Position numbers and translations under genes: made by a program. DNA of 64,000 nt. Source: Ornithinimicrobium humiphilum (lineage in GTDB: Bacteria > Actinomycetota > Actinomycetes > Actinomycetales > Dermatophilaceae). Shown one piece after another: positions 33,789 to 43,180 of the stretch; positions within the stretch are counted from its first letter, which is position 1, and each line of letters begins with the position of its first letter. The notes beneath the pieces are model-generated. The model saw nothing but the letters and a program-made list of their open reading frames with translations, was not told where the DNA came from and ran no database searches. The DNA is taken from contig NZ_VFPU01000001.1 in NCBI RefSeq assembly GCF_006716885.1, positions 1 through 64,000 of the forward strand, given 5' to 3'.

Positions 33789-36398
33789 GTGCACCGGTCA
33801 GCCCGCCGCTCCGCGTGGGCGGTTCGTCCCCGCGCCGCGGCAGCGACCGTCGCGCTCGCCGGCCTCCTCCTCTCGGTCCTCCCCGGGCTGCCGGCACCGG
33901 CCGTGGCGACGCCGGCACCGGCGTCCGTCGCCGAGGAGCAGGACGACGAGGAGCAGGACGCCCCCGGGGTGCGCGTCGTGCTCGACCAGGTCGTCCCCGC
34001 CGTCGCCCGGGTGGGCGAGCCGCTGACGCTCCGCGGCCGCATCGTCAACGACGGCGACCAGCGCCACCGGTTGGGCCTCGTCACGGTGCGGGCGGCGTGG
34101 TCGCCCCTGGTGAACCGCGCCGACGTCACGCACTGGCTGGAGGGCCGCGACGAGCGCGACGCCGGCTGGTTCCTGGGTCAGGACGACGTCGGTCCGGTGG
34201 TCGTGCCCGGCGCGAGCGTGCCGTTCTCCGTGACCGTCCCCGAGACCGGTCTGGACGCCCTGCCCGGCGACCTGGCCGTGCTGGCGCTGGAGATCGTCGC
34301 GACCGGCGAGGCCGAGCCCGGCTCGACCGGGCCCGTCCCCGAGCCGGTGAGCCTGCGCACCGTCGTGACGGCGGCCCGGACCGACCGGGTCGCCACCCCG
34401 CTCGACACCGCCTGGGTCGTGCCGCTGACGCTGCCGGCCGACCCCGACCTGACGAGCCGCGACGACACCGACCGCCACCGGGCCTGGGCCGCGGCCACCG
34501 GTCCCGGGTCGCCCCTGCGCACCTGGCTGGAGGACCTCACCCTGCCGTCGGTCACCTGGCTGGTGGACCCCTCGGTGCTCGTGCCCGTCGACCCCGCCGA
34601 CGACCTCGCCGAGGAGGATCCCGAGGAGGCCCCTGGGACCGGGGGTGACGGGACCGACGCCCCCGGCACCACGTCCGAGCCGTCCCCCACCGGCCGGGAG
34701 GACTCCGACGACCCCGCCGTCACCTCCGCCCCCGGCGAGGAGGAGGACGGGGGCGACCCGGGGCCGGACCGGAACGCCGCCTCCGACGACGCCGACGGGA
34801 CGCCCGGCGGCGAGGACGGGTCCGAGGAGGACGGCTCACCGGACGTCGACGAGGCCGGGGCGACGGCGACCGCGGCCCCGGACGAGGCCACCAGCACCGC
34901 CTCCCCCGGAGGTCTGGAGGAGGGGCAGGACCTCGGCTCCCGGCCCGACGACCCCGAGGAGCCGGTGACCGCCGCGGACGTGACGAGCGGCCTCGTGGCC
35001 CTGCGGGGTCTGCTCGCCCGCGCCGACGAGGACCAGCTGTGGTGGACGCCCGTCGGGGATCCCGACGTGGCCGCGCTGCTCGAGGACGGGCAGTCCCCGG
35101 CCACGGCCCGCGGCGTGCTCGACCTGCCGATGGCCGACACCCCGGTCACGGTGGAGCGCCTGCTGCGCCGCGGACGCAGCGACGTCGCCTGGCCCGTCCT
35201 CGCGGCCCCGGGGGCCGACCAGGTGATCGGGCTGGACCGCTACTGGGCGACCCGGACGGCCACGCCGGAGGGCCTGGCCGGGATCGTCGTGCCCCGCGAG
35301 TCGCTCACCGGCGGGTCCAACGCCGTGGTCGGCACGGCCGCGCGCCCCCTGCAGGGCGTGGACGGGATCGTCGCCCTGGGCGTGGACACCCGGGCCTCCT
35401 CGCTGCTCGCCGGGGCCCGCGAGGACTCGGCGCGGTCGGGTGCGGGAGCGGTGACCCAGCGCCTCCTCGCGGACAGCCTCACGGCATACCAGCAGGACCC
35501 GGACGCGGTCCGCTCCATGCTCTACGTCCCCCCGCGCGCCACGGACGTGCCCTCCGACGTGCTCACGGCGCTCTCCGAGGGCCTCGGCGAGGCGCCCTGG
35601 ATCCGCACCGTCGCGGCCGGGGACCTCCTCACCGCCGCCCAGGCGACCCCGCCCGTGGCCCTGACCGGGGTGGCCCCGGAGCCGAGCGTGCTCGGCTCCA
35701 CCATCACCGGCCGCGTCGAGCCCGGCGCCAGCCCCCTCGACGCCGCCTCCCAGCGGCGGCTCGCCCGGCTGGGCAGCTCGCTGGCCGGCCTGACGGAGAT
35801 CCTCGAGGACGGCTCGGCCGTGCGCTCGTGGGAGACCCTCCTGGCCCACCTGTGGTCCGCCCGCTGGCGCGGGTCGCAGGACGCGTGGGGGCAGGCCTGG
35901 CAGGGCGCCCGGCGGCCGGCCGTGCAGGCCCAGCGCGCCGTCCACGTCAACCCGAGCACCGTCAACTTCCTGTCCGAGCAGGGCATCGTGCAGGTGACCG
36001 TGGTCAACGACCTGCCGGTCGCCGTCGAGGGCGTCCGGGTCGAGCTGGTCCCCGACCACAACATCCTGCGCGTGATCCAGCAGCCCGATCCGGTCACCAT
36101 CGGTCCCCGCAGCCGGGCGACGGTCTCCTTCACCGCCCAGGCCGTCACCCGCGGCGTGACGACCGTCAACGCGCGCCTGACGACCCCCAACGGCACGACC
36201 CTCGGGGACGACGCCAGGGTGAGCGTGCGGGTGCAGCCCACGGGTGTGTGGATCTACTGGGTCCTGGGCAGCCTCGCCGGGCTGGTCCTCGTCCTCGGGC
36301 TGGTCCGCGCCCGGCGCACCGCGCCCCGGTCCGCCGTCGTGGCCGCGTCCGGTGGTCCGGACCCGAGCAGCACCCCCACCCCGGAGGAGAACCGGTGA
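33789..36398 (+). CDS. DUF6049 family secreted/membrane-anchored protein
   Basis: 869 aa from GTG 33789. N-terminal signal peptide (~1-40, AAATVALAGLLLSVLPGLPAPAVA), long extracytoplasmic part, a C-terminal membrane helix (~815-840, VLGSLAGLVLVLGLV) and short tail. Between ~265 and 405 there is an acidic, low-complexity insertion rich in D, E, G, S, T and P. Near the C-terminus an immunoglobulin-like stretch (VNPSTVNFLSEQGIVQVTVVNDLP) precedes the helix. It is the counterpart of Rv3909, always upstream of murJ in actinobacteria, so a cell-envelope role linked to lipid II transport is probable but not shown. GTGA overlap with murJ. Confidence 0.85.
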   Translation: MHRSARRSAWAVRPRAAAATVALAGLLLSVLPGLPAPAVATPAPASVAEEQDDEEQDAPGVRVVLDQVVPAVARVGEPLTLRGRIVNDGDQRHRLGLVTVRAAWSPLVNRADVTHWLEGRDERDAGWFLGQDDVGPVVVPGASVPFSVTVPETGLDALPGDLAVLALEIVATGEAEPGSTGPVPEPVSLRTVVTAARTDRVATPLDTAWVVPLTLPADPDLTSRDDTDRHRAWAAATGPGSPLRTWLEDLTLPSVTWLVDPSVLVPVDPADDLAEEDPEEAPGTGGDGTDAPGTTSEPSPTGREDSDDPAVTSAPGEEEDGGDPGPDRNAASDDADGTPGGEDGSEEDGSPDVDEAGATATAAPDEATSTASPGGLEEGQDLGSRPDDPEEPVTAADVTSGLVALRGLLARADEDQLWWTPVGDPDVAALLEDGQSPATARGVLDLPMADTPVTVERLLRRGRSDVAWPVLAAPGADQVIGLDRYWATRTATPEGLAGIVVPRESLTGGSNAVVGTAARPLQGVDGIVALGVDTRASSLLAGAREDSARSGAGAVTQRLLADSLTAYQQDPDAVRSMLYVPPRATDVPSDVLTALSEGLGEAPWIRTVAAGDLLTAAQATPPVALTGVAPEPSVLGSTITGRVEPGASPLDAASQRRLARLGSSLAGLTEILEDGSAVRSWETLLAHLWSARWRGSQDAWGQAWQGARRPAVQAQRAVHVNPSTVNFLSEQGIVQVTVVNDLPVAVEGVRVELVPDHNILRVIQQPDPVTIGPRSRATVSFTAQAVTRGVTTVNARLTTPNGTTLGDDARVSVRVQPTGVWIYWVLGSLAGLVLVLGLVRARRTAPRSAVVAASGGPDPSSTPTPEENR

Positions 36399-39300
36399 GC
36401 ACGTCCCCGCCCCCCTCGTCGCCCGCCTCGTCGGCCTCGCTGGCACGGTCGAGCCTGGTGATGGCCGGGGGCACCTTCGTCTCCCGGCTGCTCGGGCTGC
36501 TGCGGGTCACCCTGCTCGTCGCGGCGATCGGCGTGACCACTCCCGCCGCCAACGTCTGGCAGGCCGCCAACAGCCTGCCCAACACCATCTACGTGCTGAT
36601 GGCGGCCGGCGTGCTCAACGTCGTGCTGCTGCCGCAGATCACCCGCGCGCTGCTGCGCGGCGACGAGGGACGCGACTACACCGACCGTCTCCTCACCCTC
36701 GCCCTGACCGTCCTCGTCGTGGGCACCGTGGTCTTCGTCGCCGCGGCCCCGCTCATCACCAAGGTCTACAACCTCAAGTGGGCCTGGGGCGGACCGGAGC
36801 TGAGCCTGGCGATCCTCTTCGCCTACCTGTGCATCCCGCAGATCCTCTTCTACGGCCTCCACGCCCTGCTCGGCCAGGTGCTCTCCGCGCACCACCGGTT
36901 CGCGGCCTTCATGTGGAGCCCCGCCCTCGCCAACGTCGTCGCGATCGCCGGCATCGTCGTCTTCATGCGCCGCTATCCCGAGGCGCGCCTGGCCCCCGAC
37001 GACGGTGGCATCCCCCTCGACGCGTGGACCCCGGGGATGATCTGGCTGCTGGCCGGGACGGCGACCCTCGGGATCGTGCTCCAGGCGGTCGTGCTGGTCC
37101 CGGTGGTGCGCAGCACCGGCTTCCGGTGGGCGTTCCGGTGGGGCTTCCGCGGCGTGGGGCTGGGCTCGGCCTCGCGGATGGCGGGCTGGTCGCTCTCGGA
37201 CGTCGGTGTCAGCCAGCTGGGCATGCTCGCGGTCTACAACGTGCTGGCGTGGGTCACCGTCGCGGCCCCCACCGCGCCCGCCAAGGCGGCCTACGACAAC
37301 GCCTTCCTCGTCTACATCCTCCCTCACTCGATGGTGGCGCTCTCGCTGCTCACCGCGATCTACCCGGTGCTGTCCAAGGCGGCGGCCCGCGACGCCCTCG
37401 GCGAGATGGCCGAGCACACCTCGCGCGGGCTGCGGCTGCTCGGGACCGCCATGGTGCCGCTGGCGGTCGCCATGATCGTCTTCGCGCCCTACATCATCCG
37501 CGTGATCTTCCCGCGCAACTCCGACCCCCGGGCCATGGCCCCGATCCTGCTGACGCTGTCGCTCGGCCTGGTCTCCTACGGCGTCTACCTGCTCTGCGCG
37601 CGGGTGTTCTACTCCTTCGAGGACGCCCGGACGCCGTTCCGCTTCCAGCTGGCCATCACCGCCGTGCTGATCGTCTTCCTGCTGCTGGCGTTCACCTCGC
37701 CCACCCGCGCCGCCATGATGGTGGCGCTCGGGCAGGCGCTGGGGCAGACGACGGCGGCGGTGCTGGGCCTGCGGGCCGTGCGACGGCGGCTGCCGGCCGC
37801 GCAGCTGCAGCTGCGCGCCGTGGCCACCACCTTCCTGCGCGCCGCCGGCGCCGCGGTCGTCGCCGCGATCCCCACCTGGGCGCTCATGCACCTCCTCGTG
37901 CCGGGCGACTACCTCCGCACCTTCTCGGTCGACGGGGGCCAGTGGCTGCGCACCGTCCTCGCGCTCGCGTCCTGCGGGCTGGTCTACCTCGCGGTCTACG
38001 CCGTCGTGGCCCACCGCCTGGGTGTGGCCGAGCTCGCCGAGGCGGCAGGGCCGCTGCTGCGCCGCATACCCGGTGGGGCGCGCTTCCTCCCCGGTGCCGG
38101 AGCCAGGTCCTCCGGCACCGCCGGCGAGGAGTCCTCGACCGAGGACACCACCGGTGCCTCCGAGGGGGACGGCCCGGACCCGGGCTACCGCGGGGTCTCC
38201 GACCTGCCCACCGGCCCCACGCCGGGGCACCCGGACGACAGCGGCGCCCTGCCGCTGGCCGTCTGGTCCGACATCCCCTGGGAGGGTCGCGGCGGCGCTG
38301 CGCCCTCGCCGCAGCCCGACCCCCTACCCTCGAGGGGGGAGACGGGGGCCTCCGCGGACGGGTCCTCCGGCGCACGCGCGTCGCGCGAGGGGTCGGACGC
38401 GACAGCGGACACACTAAGGTGGGACACCGCCCCGCCTGGGGCGACCAGGAAGGACGGCGACATGGATCGGCTCGAGGTGGGCACCCTGCTGGGTGAACGC
38501 TACGCGCTCGACGAGCTGCTGGCCCGCCGCGAGGGCGGGACCCTCGAGTACTGGTCCGCCCGGGACGTGACGCTCGGCCGCCTCGTCGCGGTCACCGTGC
38601 TGCCCGCCACCGGCGGCTTCGAGGCGACGGCGTCGGCGGTGCTCGACGGTGCCCGCCGGGTGGCCTCTGTCGACGACCCGCGCCTGGTGCGCGTGCTCGA
38701 CGTCGGCAGCGAGGACGGCCTCTGCTGGATCATCGAGGAGGGCCTGAGCGAGGCCGAGTCGCTCGCCTCGCTCGTCTCGCAGGAGCCGCTGGCACCGGAG
38801 GAGGCCCGCCGGATCGTCGGCGAGAGCGCCGCCGGCCTGGAGTCCGCCCGCCGCCGCGGCCTGCACCACCTCTACCTCAACCCCCACTCGGTGCTGCGCA
38901 CCAGCGACGGCACCGTGAAGATCTCCGGCGTGGGCGTCGCGGCGGCGCTCGAGGGCGCCGACGACGTCACGGCGGCCGAGGCCTCGCTCATCGACACCGC
39001 GGACCTCGTCTCGCTGCTCTACACCGGCCTCACCGGCCGCTGGCCCGGCGAGGACCTCCCCGGCCTGCGCCCCGCCCGTCGCACCGCCGACGGCTCCTAC
39101 CTGGCCCCGTCCGAGGTCGTGGGCGGCGTCCCCGGCGACCTCGACGCGCTGTGCCGGGCCGTGCTGGGCCCCGAGGGCGGCGCGCTGCCCCAGACCCCCG
39201 GCGAGCTGGCCCGCCAGCTCTCGCCCTGGTCCTCGGAGATGGTCGTCGGGCGGCGCCCGGGCTCGCTGAGCGCACCGGGCCGGGGCGCGAGCAACCCCAC

Positions 39301-40306
39301 GGACGGCGTGCTGTCCTCGGCCTCGGGCGCGAGCGCCGCCGCGGCCGCCGCGCATCCTTCCGACACCGAGCACGCCGACCCCGACGCCACCGCCCGCGTG
39401 CCCGCGCCGCCCCGCGGCGGTGACGAGACCGGGGAGGGCTTCTTCGGGCGCGGCCGAGACCTCACCGGTCCGCAGGAGCCCGCCGGCCGCGGCGGTCGCC
39501 CCTCGACCGCCGAGCTGCTCGGCGTCCGCAGCACCGGCGACCGGATCTCCCCCCGCACCTCCGGGGCCTCCCGTCCCGCTCCGGAGCGGAGCACCGAGGG
39601 CGAGCCGCCGACGCTGCGCGAGGAGCGTGGCACCGGCGCCCAGACCGCCGTCGTCATGCTGGTCCTGCTCGGCCTGCTCGGCCTGGCCGTGGTCCTCGGC
39701 TGGAGCGCGCTGCGCGGCCTGGGCGGCGGCGACGACCCCGAGGTCGCCCAGCCCGACGGCGGGGTGGCCACCGCGACCGCGACCTCGGACCCGGCCCCCA
39801 CGACGGCCGGACCCGCGCCGTCCGCACCGGCCGAGACCACCGAGCCCGCGCAGCCGGCACCCCCGGTGGCCTCGGGCGGAGCGGTGTCGATCCTGGGCAT
39901 CAGCTCCTTCGACCCGCAGGGCGACGGCGACGAGAACTCCGACCTGAGCCCGCTCGCCGTCGACGGCGACCCGGCCACGGAGTGGCGCTCCCACACCTAC
40001 TTCTCCGCCGACTGGGGCGGCCTGAAGACCGGCACGGGCCTCGTGCTCGACCTCGGCGACGGGGCGCAGGTGAGCTCGGTCGAGGTTCAGCTCGGCGAGG
40101 GCGACATGGGCGTCACGGCCTACCTCTCCGACGCGGCCACCACGGACGGGGCGACCGAGCTCGGGTCCTCCGAGTCCGCCAGCGGCACCTTCACCGCCAC
40201 CCCGGGCGAGCCTGCGACCGGGCGCTACCTCATCGTGTGGTTCGACCGGGCCTGGTCCTCCCCGGAGGGAGAGGTCGTCAGCGTGCGCGAGATCACCGTC
40301 CGGTGA
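36395..40306 (+). CDS. murJ: Lipid II flippase MurJ in one frame with a C-terminal pseudokinase
   Basis: 1303 aa from GTG 36395 with GGAGGAG upstream. Residues ~15-560 are MurJ: 14-15 hydrophobic helices with ASLARSSLVMAGGTFVSRLLG, ANSLPNTIYVLMAAGVLN and ARVFYSFEDARTPF. A ~130-residue polar linker leads without a stop into MDRLEVGTLLGERYALDEL (from 690), a kinase-fold domain that lacks the ATP Lys (RLVAVTVLP), has HLYLNPHSVL in place of HRDLKPxN and GVGVA in place of DFG. Then a helix (TAVVMLVLLGLLGLAVVLGWS) and a discoidin-like external domain (LAVDGDPATEWRSHTYFS). This is the order of M. tuberculosis Rv3910. An internal promoter and start at 38462 may also give the pseudokinase alone (614 aa). 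Confidence 0.88.
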   Translation: MSTSPPPSSPASSASLARSSLVMAGGTFVSRLLGLLRVTLLVAAIGVTTPAANVWQAANSLPNTIYVLMAAGVLNVVLLPQITRALLRGDEGRDYTDRLLTLALTVLVVGTVVFVAAAPLITKVYNLKWAWGGPELSLAILFAYLCIPQILFYGLHALLGQVLSAHHRFAAFMWSPALANVVAIAGIVVFMRRYPEARLAPDDGGIPLDAWTPGMIWLLAGTATLGIVLQAVVLVPVVRSTGFRWAFRWGFRGVGLGSASRMAGWSLSDVGVSQLGMLAVYNVLAWVTVAAPTAPAKAAYDNAFLVYILPHSMVALSLLTAIYPVLSKAAARDALGEMAEHTSRGLRLLGTAMVPLAVAMIVFAPYIIRVIFPRNSDPRAMAPILLTLSLGLVSYGVYLLCARVFYSFEDARTPFRFQLAITAVLIVFLLLAFTSPTRAAMMVALGQALGQTTAAVLGLRAVRRRLPAAQLQLRAVATTFLRAAGAAVVAAIPTWALMHLLVPGDYLRTFSVDGGQWLRTVLALASCGLVYLAVYAVVAHRLGVAELAEAAGPLLRRIPGGARFLPGAGARSSGTAGEESSTEDTTGASEGDGPDPGYRGVSDLPTGPTPGHPDDSGALPLAVWSDIPWEGRGGAAPSPQPDPLPSRGETGASADGSSGARASREGSDATADTLRWDTAPPGATRKDGDMDRLEVGTLLGERYALDELLARREGGTLEYWSARDVTLGRLVAVTVLPATGGFEATASAVLDGARRVASVDDPRLVRVLDVGSEDGLCWIIEEGLSEAESLASLVSQEPLAPEEARRIVGESAAGLESARRRGLHHLYLNPHSVLRTSDGTVKISGVGVAAALEGADDVTAAEASLIDTADLVSLLYTGLTGRWPGEDLPGLRPARRTADGSYLAPSEVVGGVPGDLDALCRAVLGPEGGALPQTPGELARQLSPWSSEMVVGRRPGSLSAPGRGASNPTDGVLSSASGASAAAAAAHPSDTEHADPDATARVPAPPRGGDETGEGFFGRGRDLTGPQEPAGRGGRPSTAELLGVRSTGDRISPRTSGASRPAPERSTEGEPPTLREERGTGAQTAVVMLVLLGLLGLAVVLGWSALRGLGGGDDPEVAQPDGGVATATATSDPAPTTAGPAPSAPAETTEPAQPAPPVASGGAVSILGISSFDPQGDGDENSDLSPLAVDGDPATEWRSHTYFSADWGGLKTGTGLVLDLGDGAQVSSVEVQLGEGDMGVTAYLSDAATTDGATELGSSESASGTFTATPGEPATGRYLIVWFDRAWSSPEGEVVSVREITVR
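38415..38464 (+). promoter_or_regulatory. Internal promoter, ribosome-binding site and in-frame ATG for a free pseudokinase
   Basis: TAAGGT (38415-38420) as -10, AGGAAGGA (~38447-38454) as ribosome-binding site and ATG at 38462, in frame with murJ. All three elements are well placed for separate expression of the 614-aa pseudokinase inside the longer gene. Confidence 0.55.
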
Positions 40307-40881
40307 GCGTGAGCGTGGGCCCGTCGCGCGAGCTCGCCGAGCTCGACGACCATGCCCTGCTGCAGCTGCACCAGGAGGGCGACGCGGAGGCCTTCGGGGA
40401 GATCTTCCGCCGCCACCGCGACCGGATGTGGGCCCTGGCGCTGCGCACCACCCGCGACCCGGAGATGGCCTCCGACGCGGTCCAGGACGCCTTCCTCAAC
40501 GCCTTCCGCCGGGCCGGGTCCTTCCGCGGCGACGCCCAGGTGACCACCTGGCTGCACCGCATCACCGTCAACGCCTGCCTGGACCGGCTCCGACGGGTGA
40601 AGCCGACCTCCGACATCGCCGACCACGACCCGGTGGAGCCCCGTGACCGGCACACCTCGGTCGACGTGCGTCTCGACGTGCGGGCGGCGCTGGAGCAGCT
40701 GCCCGAGGGTCAGCGGCTCGCGCTGACGCTCGTCGACATGCACGGGCTCAGCGTCGCCGAGGCCGCCCAGGTGCTCGACGTGGCGGAGGGGACGATCAAG
40801 TCCCGCTGCTCCCGCGGCCGCGAGGCGATGGCGCGCCTGCTGGGCCTCGGCGAGGACGGCACCGACGGGGTCCGCGGATGA
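40303..40881 (+). CDS. sigM: ECF sigma factor SigM
   Basis: 192 aa from GTG 40303 (GTGA overlap with the murJ/pseudokinase stop). Sigma-2 region with DAEAFGEIFRRHRDRMWALAL, DAVQDAFLNAFRRAGSF and TWLHRITVNACLDRLRR; sigma-4 helix-turn-helix with LPEGQRLALTLVDMHGLSVAEAA and EGTIKSRCSRGREAMARLL. Position after the MurJ/pseudokinase gene and before an anti-sigma-like gene equals sigM (Rv3911) in mycobacteria. It would direct RNA polymerase to envelope or oxidative-stress promoters; the sequence at 40928-40954 is a possible target. Confidence 0.92.
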   Translation: MSVSVGPSRELAELDDHALLQLHQEGDAEAFGEIFRRHRDRMWALALRTTRDPEMASDAVQDAFLNAFRRAGSFRGDAQVTTWLHRITVNACLDRLRRVKPTSDIADHDPVEPRDRHTSVDVRLDVRAALEQLPEGQRLALTLVDMHGLSVAEAAQVLDVAEGTIKSRCSRGREAMARLLGLGEDGTDGVRG

Positions 40882-40927
40882 TCCACGGCGTGCTGCCGGG
40901 CTGTGGTGCAGGCCACGTGGAGCGCTC

Positions 40928-40954
40928 GGGAACCCCTGGGGCCTCCTGCTCGTC
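40928..40954 (+). promoter_or_regulatory. ECF-type (SigM-like) promoter before the anti-sigma gene
   Basis: GGGAACC (40928-40934), 16 bases, then CGTC (40951-40954). This resembles -35 and -10 elements of ECF sigma factors of the SigE/SigM type. It lies ~85 bases before the GTG of the anti-sigma gene, in the 157-base gap after sigM, and would allow feedback. Confidence 0.45.
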
Positions 40955-41038
40955 GTACCCACGTGAGCCGCTCCGCGGTCCGGCTCACGCCGACCTCGTC
41001 CCCGGGTCGGATCGCACCCTTGCGAAGGAGGTCTCCGC

Positions 41039-41911
41039 GTGACGCCCAGCACCACCCCGGGTCCGCTCCCCGAGCGCGAGCCCGAGGCGCACGAGGACGA
41101 CCCCACCGGCATCCGCGCCCTGCTCTCCGCCCTGCCCGACCCCGGACCGATGCCCGCCGACCTGGTGGAGCGGATCGAGGCCCGGCTGGCCGTGGAGCAG
41201 GAGCACCGGACCCGCTCTGCCGCCGGCGGTCTCGCCGCCCGCTCCGACTCGGTCATCGACCTCGCGGCGGAGCGCTCGCGCCGCCGTCCGGGCCGCACCG
41301 TCGCCATGCTCGGCGTCGCCGCCGCAGGCCTGCTGGTCGCGACGGTCACCATCGGGGAGCTGGCCGGGGTCGGTCCCGCAGGCGGGCCGATGTTCGACAG
41401 CGCGGCGCAGGTCCCCACGCGCCCGGCCGCCGAGGACGGGTCCGACGCAGGCTCCGACTCCGCCGGCGGGGCCGACGAGGAGTCCGGGGACGACCTCGAG
41501 GCCATGGGTGGTGGGTCCGCCGAGGACAGCGACGCGGAGGGCGGGGAGATCACCAGCCTCACCGAGTCCGTGCTGGTCCTGCCCCCGCTGGGCGCCGTGT
41601 CGGCATCCGACCTCCGCGACCGCCTCGTCGACGCCGTGACGGACGAGCAGACGTCCTCCGACGGCGCCGTGGGCGGCACGGCCGGCCTGACCGTCGCCGC
41701 CGCCCGGACCTGCTGGCAGGACGCCGGGCTCTCCGGCACCTGGCCCGTCGCGCGGGCCGCGCAGGCGGAGCTCGAGGGCGACCGGGTCGTCGTCCTCCTG
41801 GGCACCGAGCAGGCCGGGACCGACGCCGGCGAGGTCGTCGTCCTCCCGTGGTCGTGCACCACGGGAGAGGCACCCGCGCCTCTGCACTCCGTGACCTGGC
41901 CGGCTCCCTGA
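41039..41911 (+). CDS. Anti-sigma-M-like membrane protein
   Basis: 290 aa from GTG 41039 with AAGGAGG upstream. Cytoplasmic N-terminus (~1-83, GIRALLSALPDPGPMPADLVERIEARLA), one membrane helix (~84-108, TVAMLGVAAAGLLVATVTIGEL), then an acidic Gly/Ser/Asp-rich linker and an external domain that contains a single Cys-Trp and Trp-Ser-Cys pair (AARTCWQDAGL, LPWSCTTG), which could form a disulfide. The short helical segment with PMPADLVERI is shared with anti-sigma factors of this place. No zinc-binding HxxxCxxC motif. Counterpart of RsmA (Rv3912). It would hold SigM at the membrane. Confidence 0.7.
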   Translation: MTPSTTPGPLPEREPEAHEDDPTGIRALLSALPDPGPMPADLVERIEARLAVEQEHRTRSAAGGLAARSDSVIDLAAERSRRRPGRTVAMLGVAAAGLLVATVTIGELAGVGPAGGPMFDSAAQVPTRPAAEDGSDAGSDSAGGADEESGDDLEAMGGGSAEDSDAEGGEITSLTESVLVLPPLGAVSASDLRDRLVDAVTDEQTSSDGAVGGTAGLTVAAARTCWQDAGLSGTWPVARAAQAELEGDRVVVLLGTEQAGTDAGEVVVLPWSCTTGEAPAPLHSVTWPAP

Positions 41912-41925
41912 CGCAGGCCGCTCGC

Positions 41926-41948
41926 GGCTCGGGGACCCGTCCCGAGCC
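41926..41948 (+). terminator. Hairpin after the anti-sigma gene
   Basis: GGCTCGGG (41926-41933) pairs with CCCGAGCC (41941-41948), loop 7, 15 bases after the stop codon. GC-rich stem without a U-tract. Confidence 0.5.
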
Positions 41949-42050
41949 TCCCTGCCCGGGCATCGTCCACGAACCCGCGGTACGACTACCCCAGGCGTCC
42001 CGGGGGTCCCACCCGACGCGCCTGACGCAGGACCGGGAACACGCGCCGCC

Positions 42051-42056
42051 TAGGAT
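42051..42056 (+). promoter_or_regulatory. -10 of the trxB promoter (TAGGAT)
   Basis: TAGGAT stands ~82 bases before the trxB ATG, giving a leader of about 75 nt that ends in an AGGAAGGA ribosome-binding site (~42125-42132). No clear -35. Confidence 0.45.
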
Positions 42057-42137
42057 CGGTTGGACAGGACAGCACCCTGCCGTCCGCTGCACCGGCCGGC
42101 ACCGTGCCCGCCACCGATCGTGTCCAGGAAGGACCCC

Positions 42138-43124
42138 ATGACCAGCCAGACCGACGTCATGACGCCCACGCCCCAGCCCGCCGGCGACGGCGTGCGCGAG
42201 GTCATCATCATCGGCTCCGGCCCCGCGGGTTACACCGCCGCCGTCTACGCGGCGCGCGCGAACCTCGCCCCCCTGGTCTTCGAGGGCTCCGTCACCGCCG
42301 GCGGCGCACTGATGAACACCACGGACGTCGAGAACTTCCCCGGCTTCCCGGACGGCGTCATGGGCCCCGAGCTCATGATGAACATGCGCGAGCAGGCCGA
42401 GCGCTTCGGCGCCGAGCTGGTGCGCGACGACGTCGTCGAGGTCGACCTCACCGGCCCGGTCAAGGTCGTGACCGACGGCAACGGCGACGTCCACCGGGCG
42501 CACGCCGTCATCCTGGCCATGGGCTCGGCCTACCGCGAGCTCGGCATCCCGGACGAGCACCGCCTCTCGGGGCACGGGGTCTCCTGGTGCGCCACCTGCG
42601 ACGGCGCGTTCTTCCGCGACCAGGACATCGTGGTCGTCGGCGGGGGCGACTCCGCGATGGAGGAGGCCACCTTCCTGAGCCGGTTCGGGCGCACCGTGAC
42701 CGTGGTGCACCGCCGCGACGAGCTGCGCGCCAGCCGCATCATGGCCGAGCGCGCACTCAACGACCCCAAGATCAGCTTCGCCTGGAACTCCGAGGTCGTC
42801 GCCCTCCACGGCGACCCCAAGCTCACCTCGATCACGTTGCGGGACACCGTAACTGGCGAGACGCGCGAGCTCGAGGCGTCCGGGCTGTTCATCGCCATCG
42901 GCCACGACCCGCGCAACGAGCTCGTGCAGGGCCAGGTCGAGCTGGACGAGGAGGGCTACGTCCTCACCCGGGGACGCGGCTCGGCCACCAACCTCGAGGG
43001 CGTCTTCGCCTGCGGCGACCTCGTCGACCACACCTACCGGCAGGCGATCACCGCCGCCGGCAGCGGCTGCATGGCCGCGCTCGACGCCGAGCGCTACCTG
43101 GCGGCGCTTCCCCAGACCGTCTGA
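42138..43124 (+). CDS. trxB: Thioredoxin reductase
   Basis: 328 aa from ATG 42138 with AGGAAGGA upstream. FAD motif [19 protein letters not shown] (GSGPAG, 26-31), NADPH motif [14 protein letters not shown], redox-active Cys151-Ala-Thr-Cys154 in [11 protein letters not shown], and the C-terminal FAD motif [23 protein letters not shown]. Transfers electrons from NADPH to thioredoxin. Next to its partner trxA, with 56 bases between them. Confidence 0.96.
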   Translation: MTSQTDVMTPTPQPAGDGVREVIIIGSGPAGYTAAVYAARANLAPLVFEGSVTAGGALMNTTDVENFPGFPDGVMGPELMMNMREQAERFGAELVRDDVVEVDLTGPVKVVTDGNGDVHRAHAVILAMGSAYRELGIPDEHRLSGHGVSWCATCDGAFFRDQDIVVVGGGDSAMEEATFLSRFGRTVTVVHRRDELRASRIMAERALNDPKISFAWNSEVVALHGDPKLTSITLRDTVTGETRELEASGLFIAIGHDPRNELVQGQVELDEEGYVLTRGRGSATNLEGVFACGDLVDHTYRQAITAAGSGCMAALDAERYLAALPQTV

Positions 43125-43137
43125 CAGACCTCCCGCC

Positions 43138-43143
43138 TATCCT
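43138..43143 (+). promoter_or_regulatory. -10 of a trxA promoter (TATCCT)
   Basis: TATCCT lies between trxB and trxA, 37 bases before the trxA ATG; a GGAAGGA ribosome-binding site follows at ~43168. trxA can therefore be made on its own. Confidence 0.45.
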
Positions 43144-43180
43144 TCTGTACCGAACACCCGACCGCCTGGAAGGACATCCC

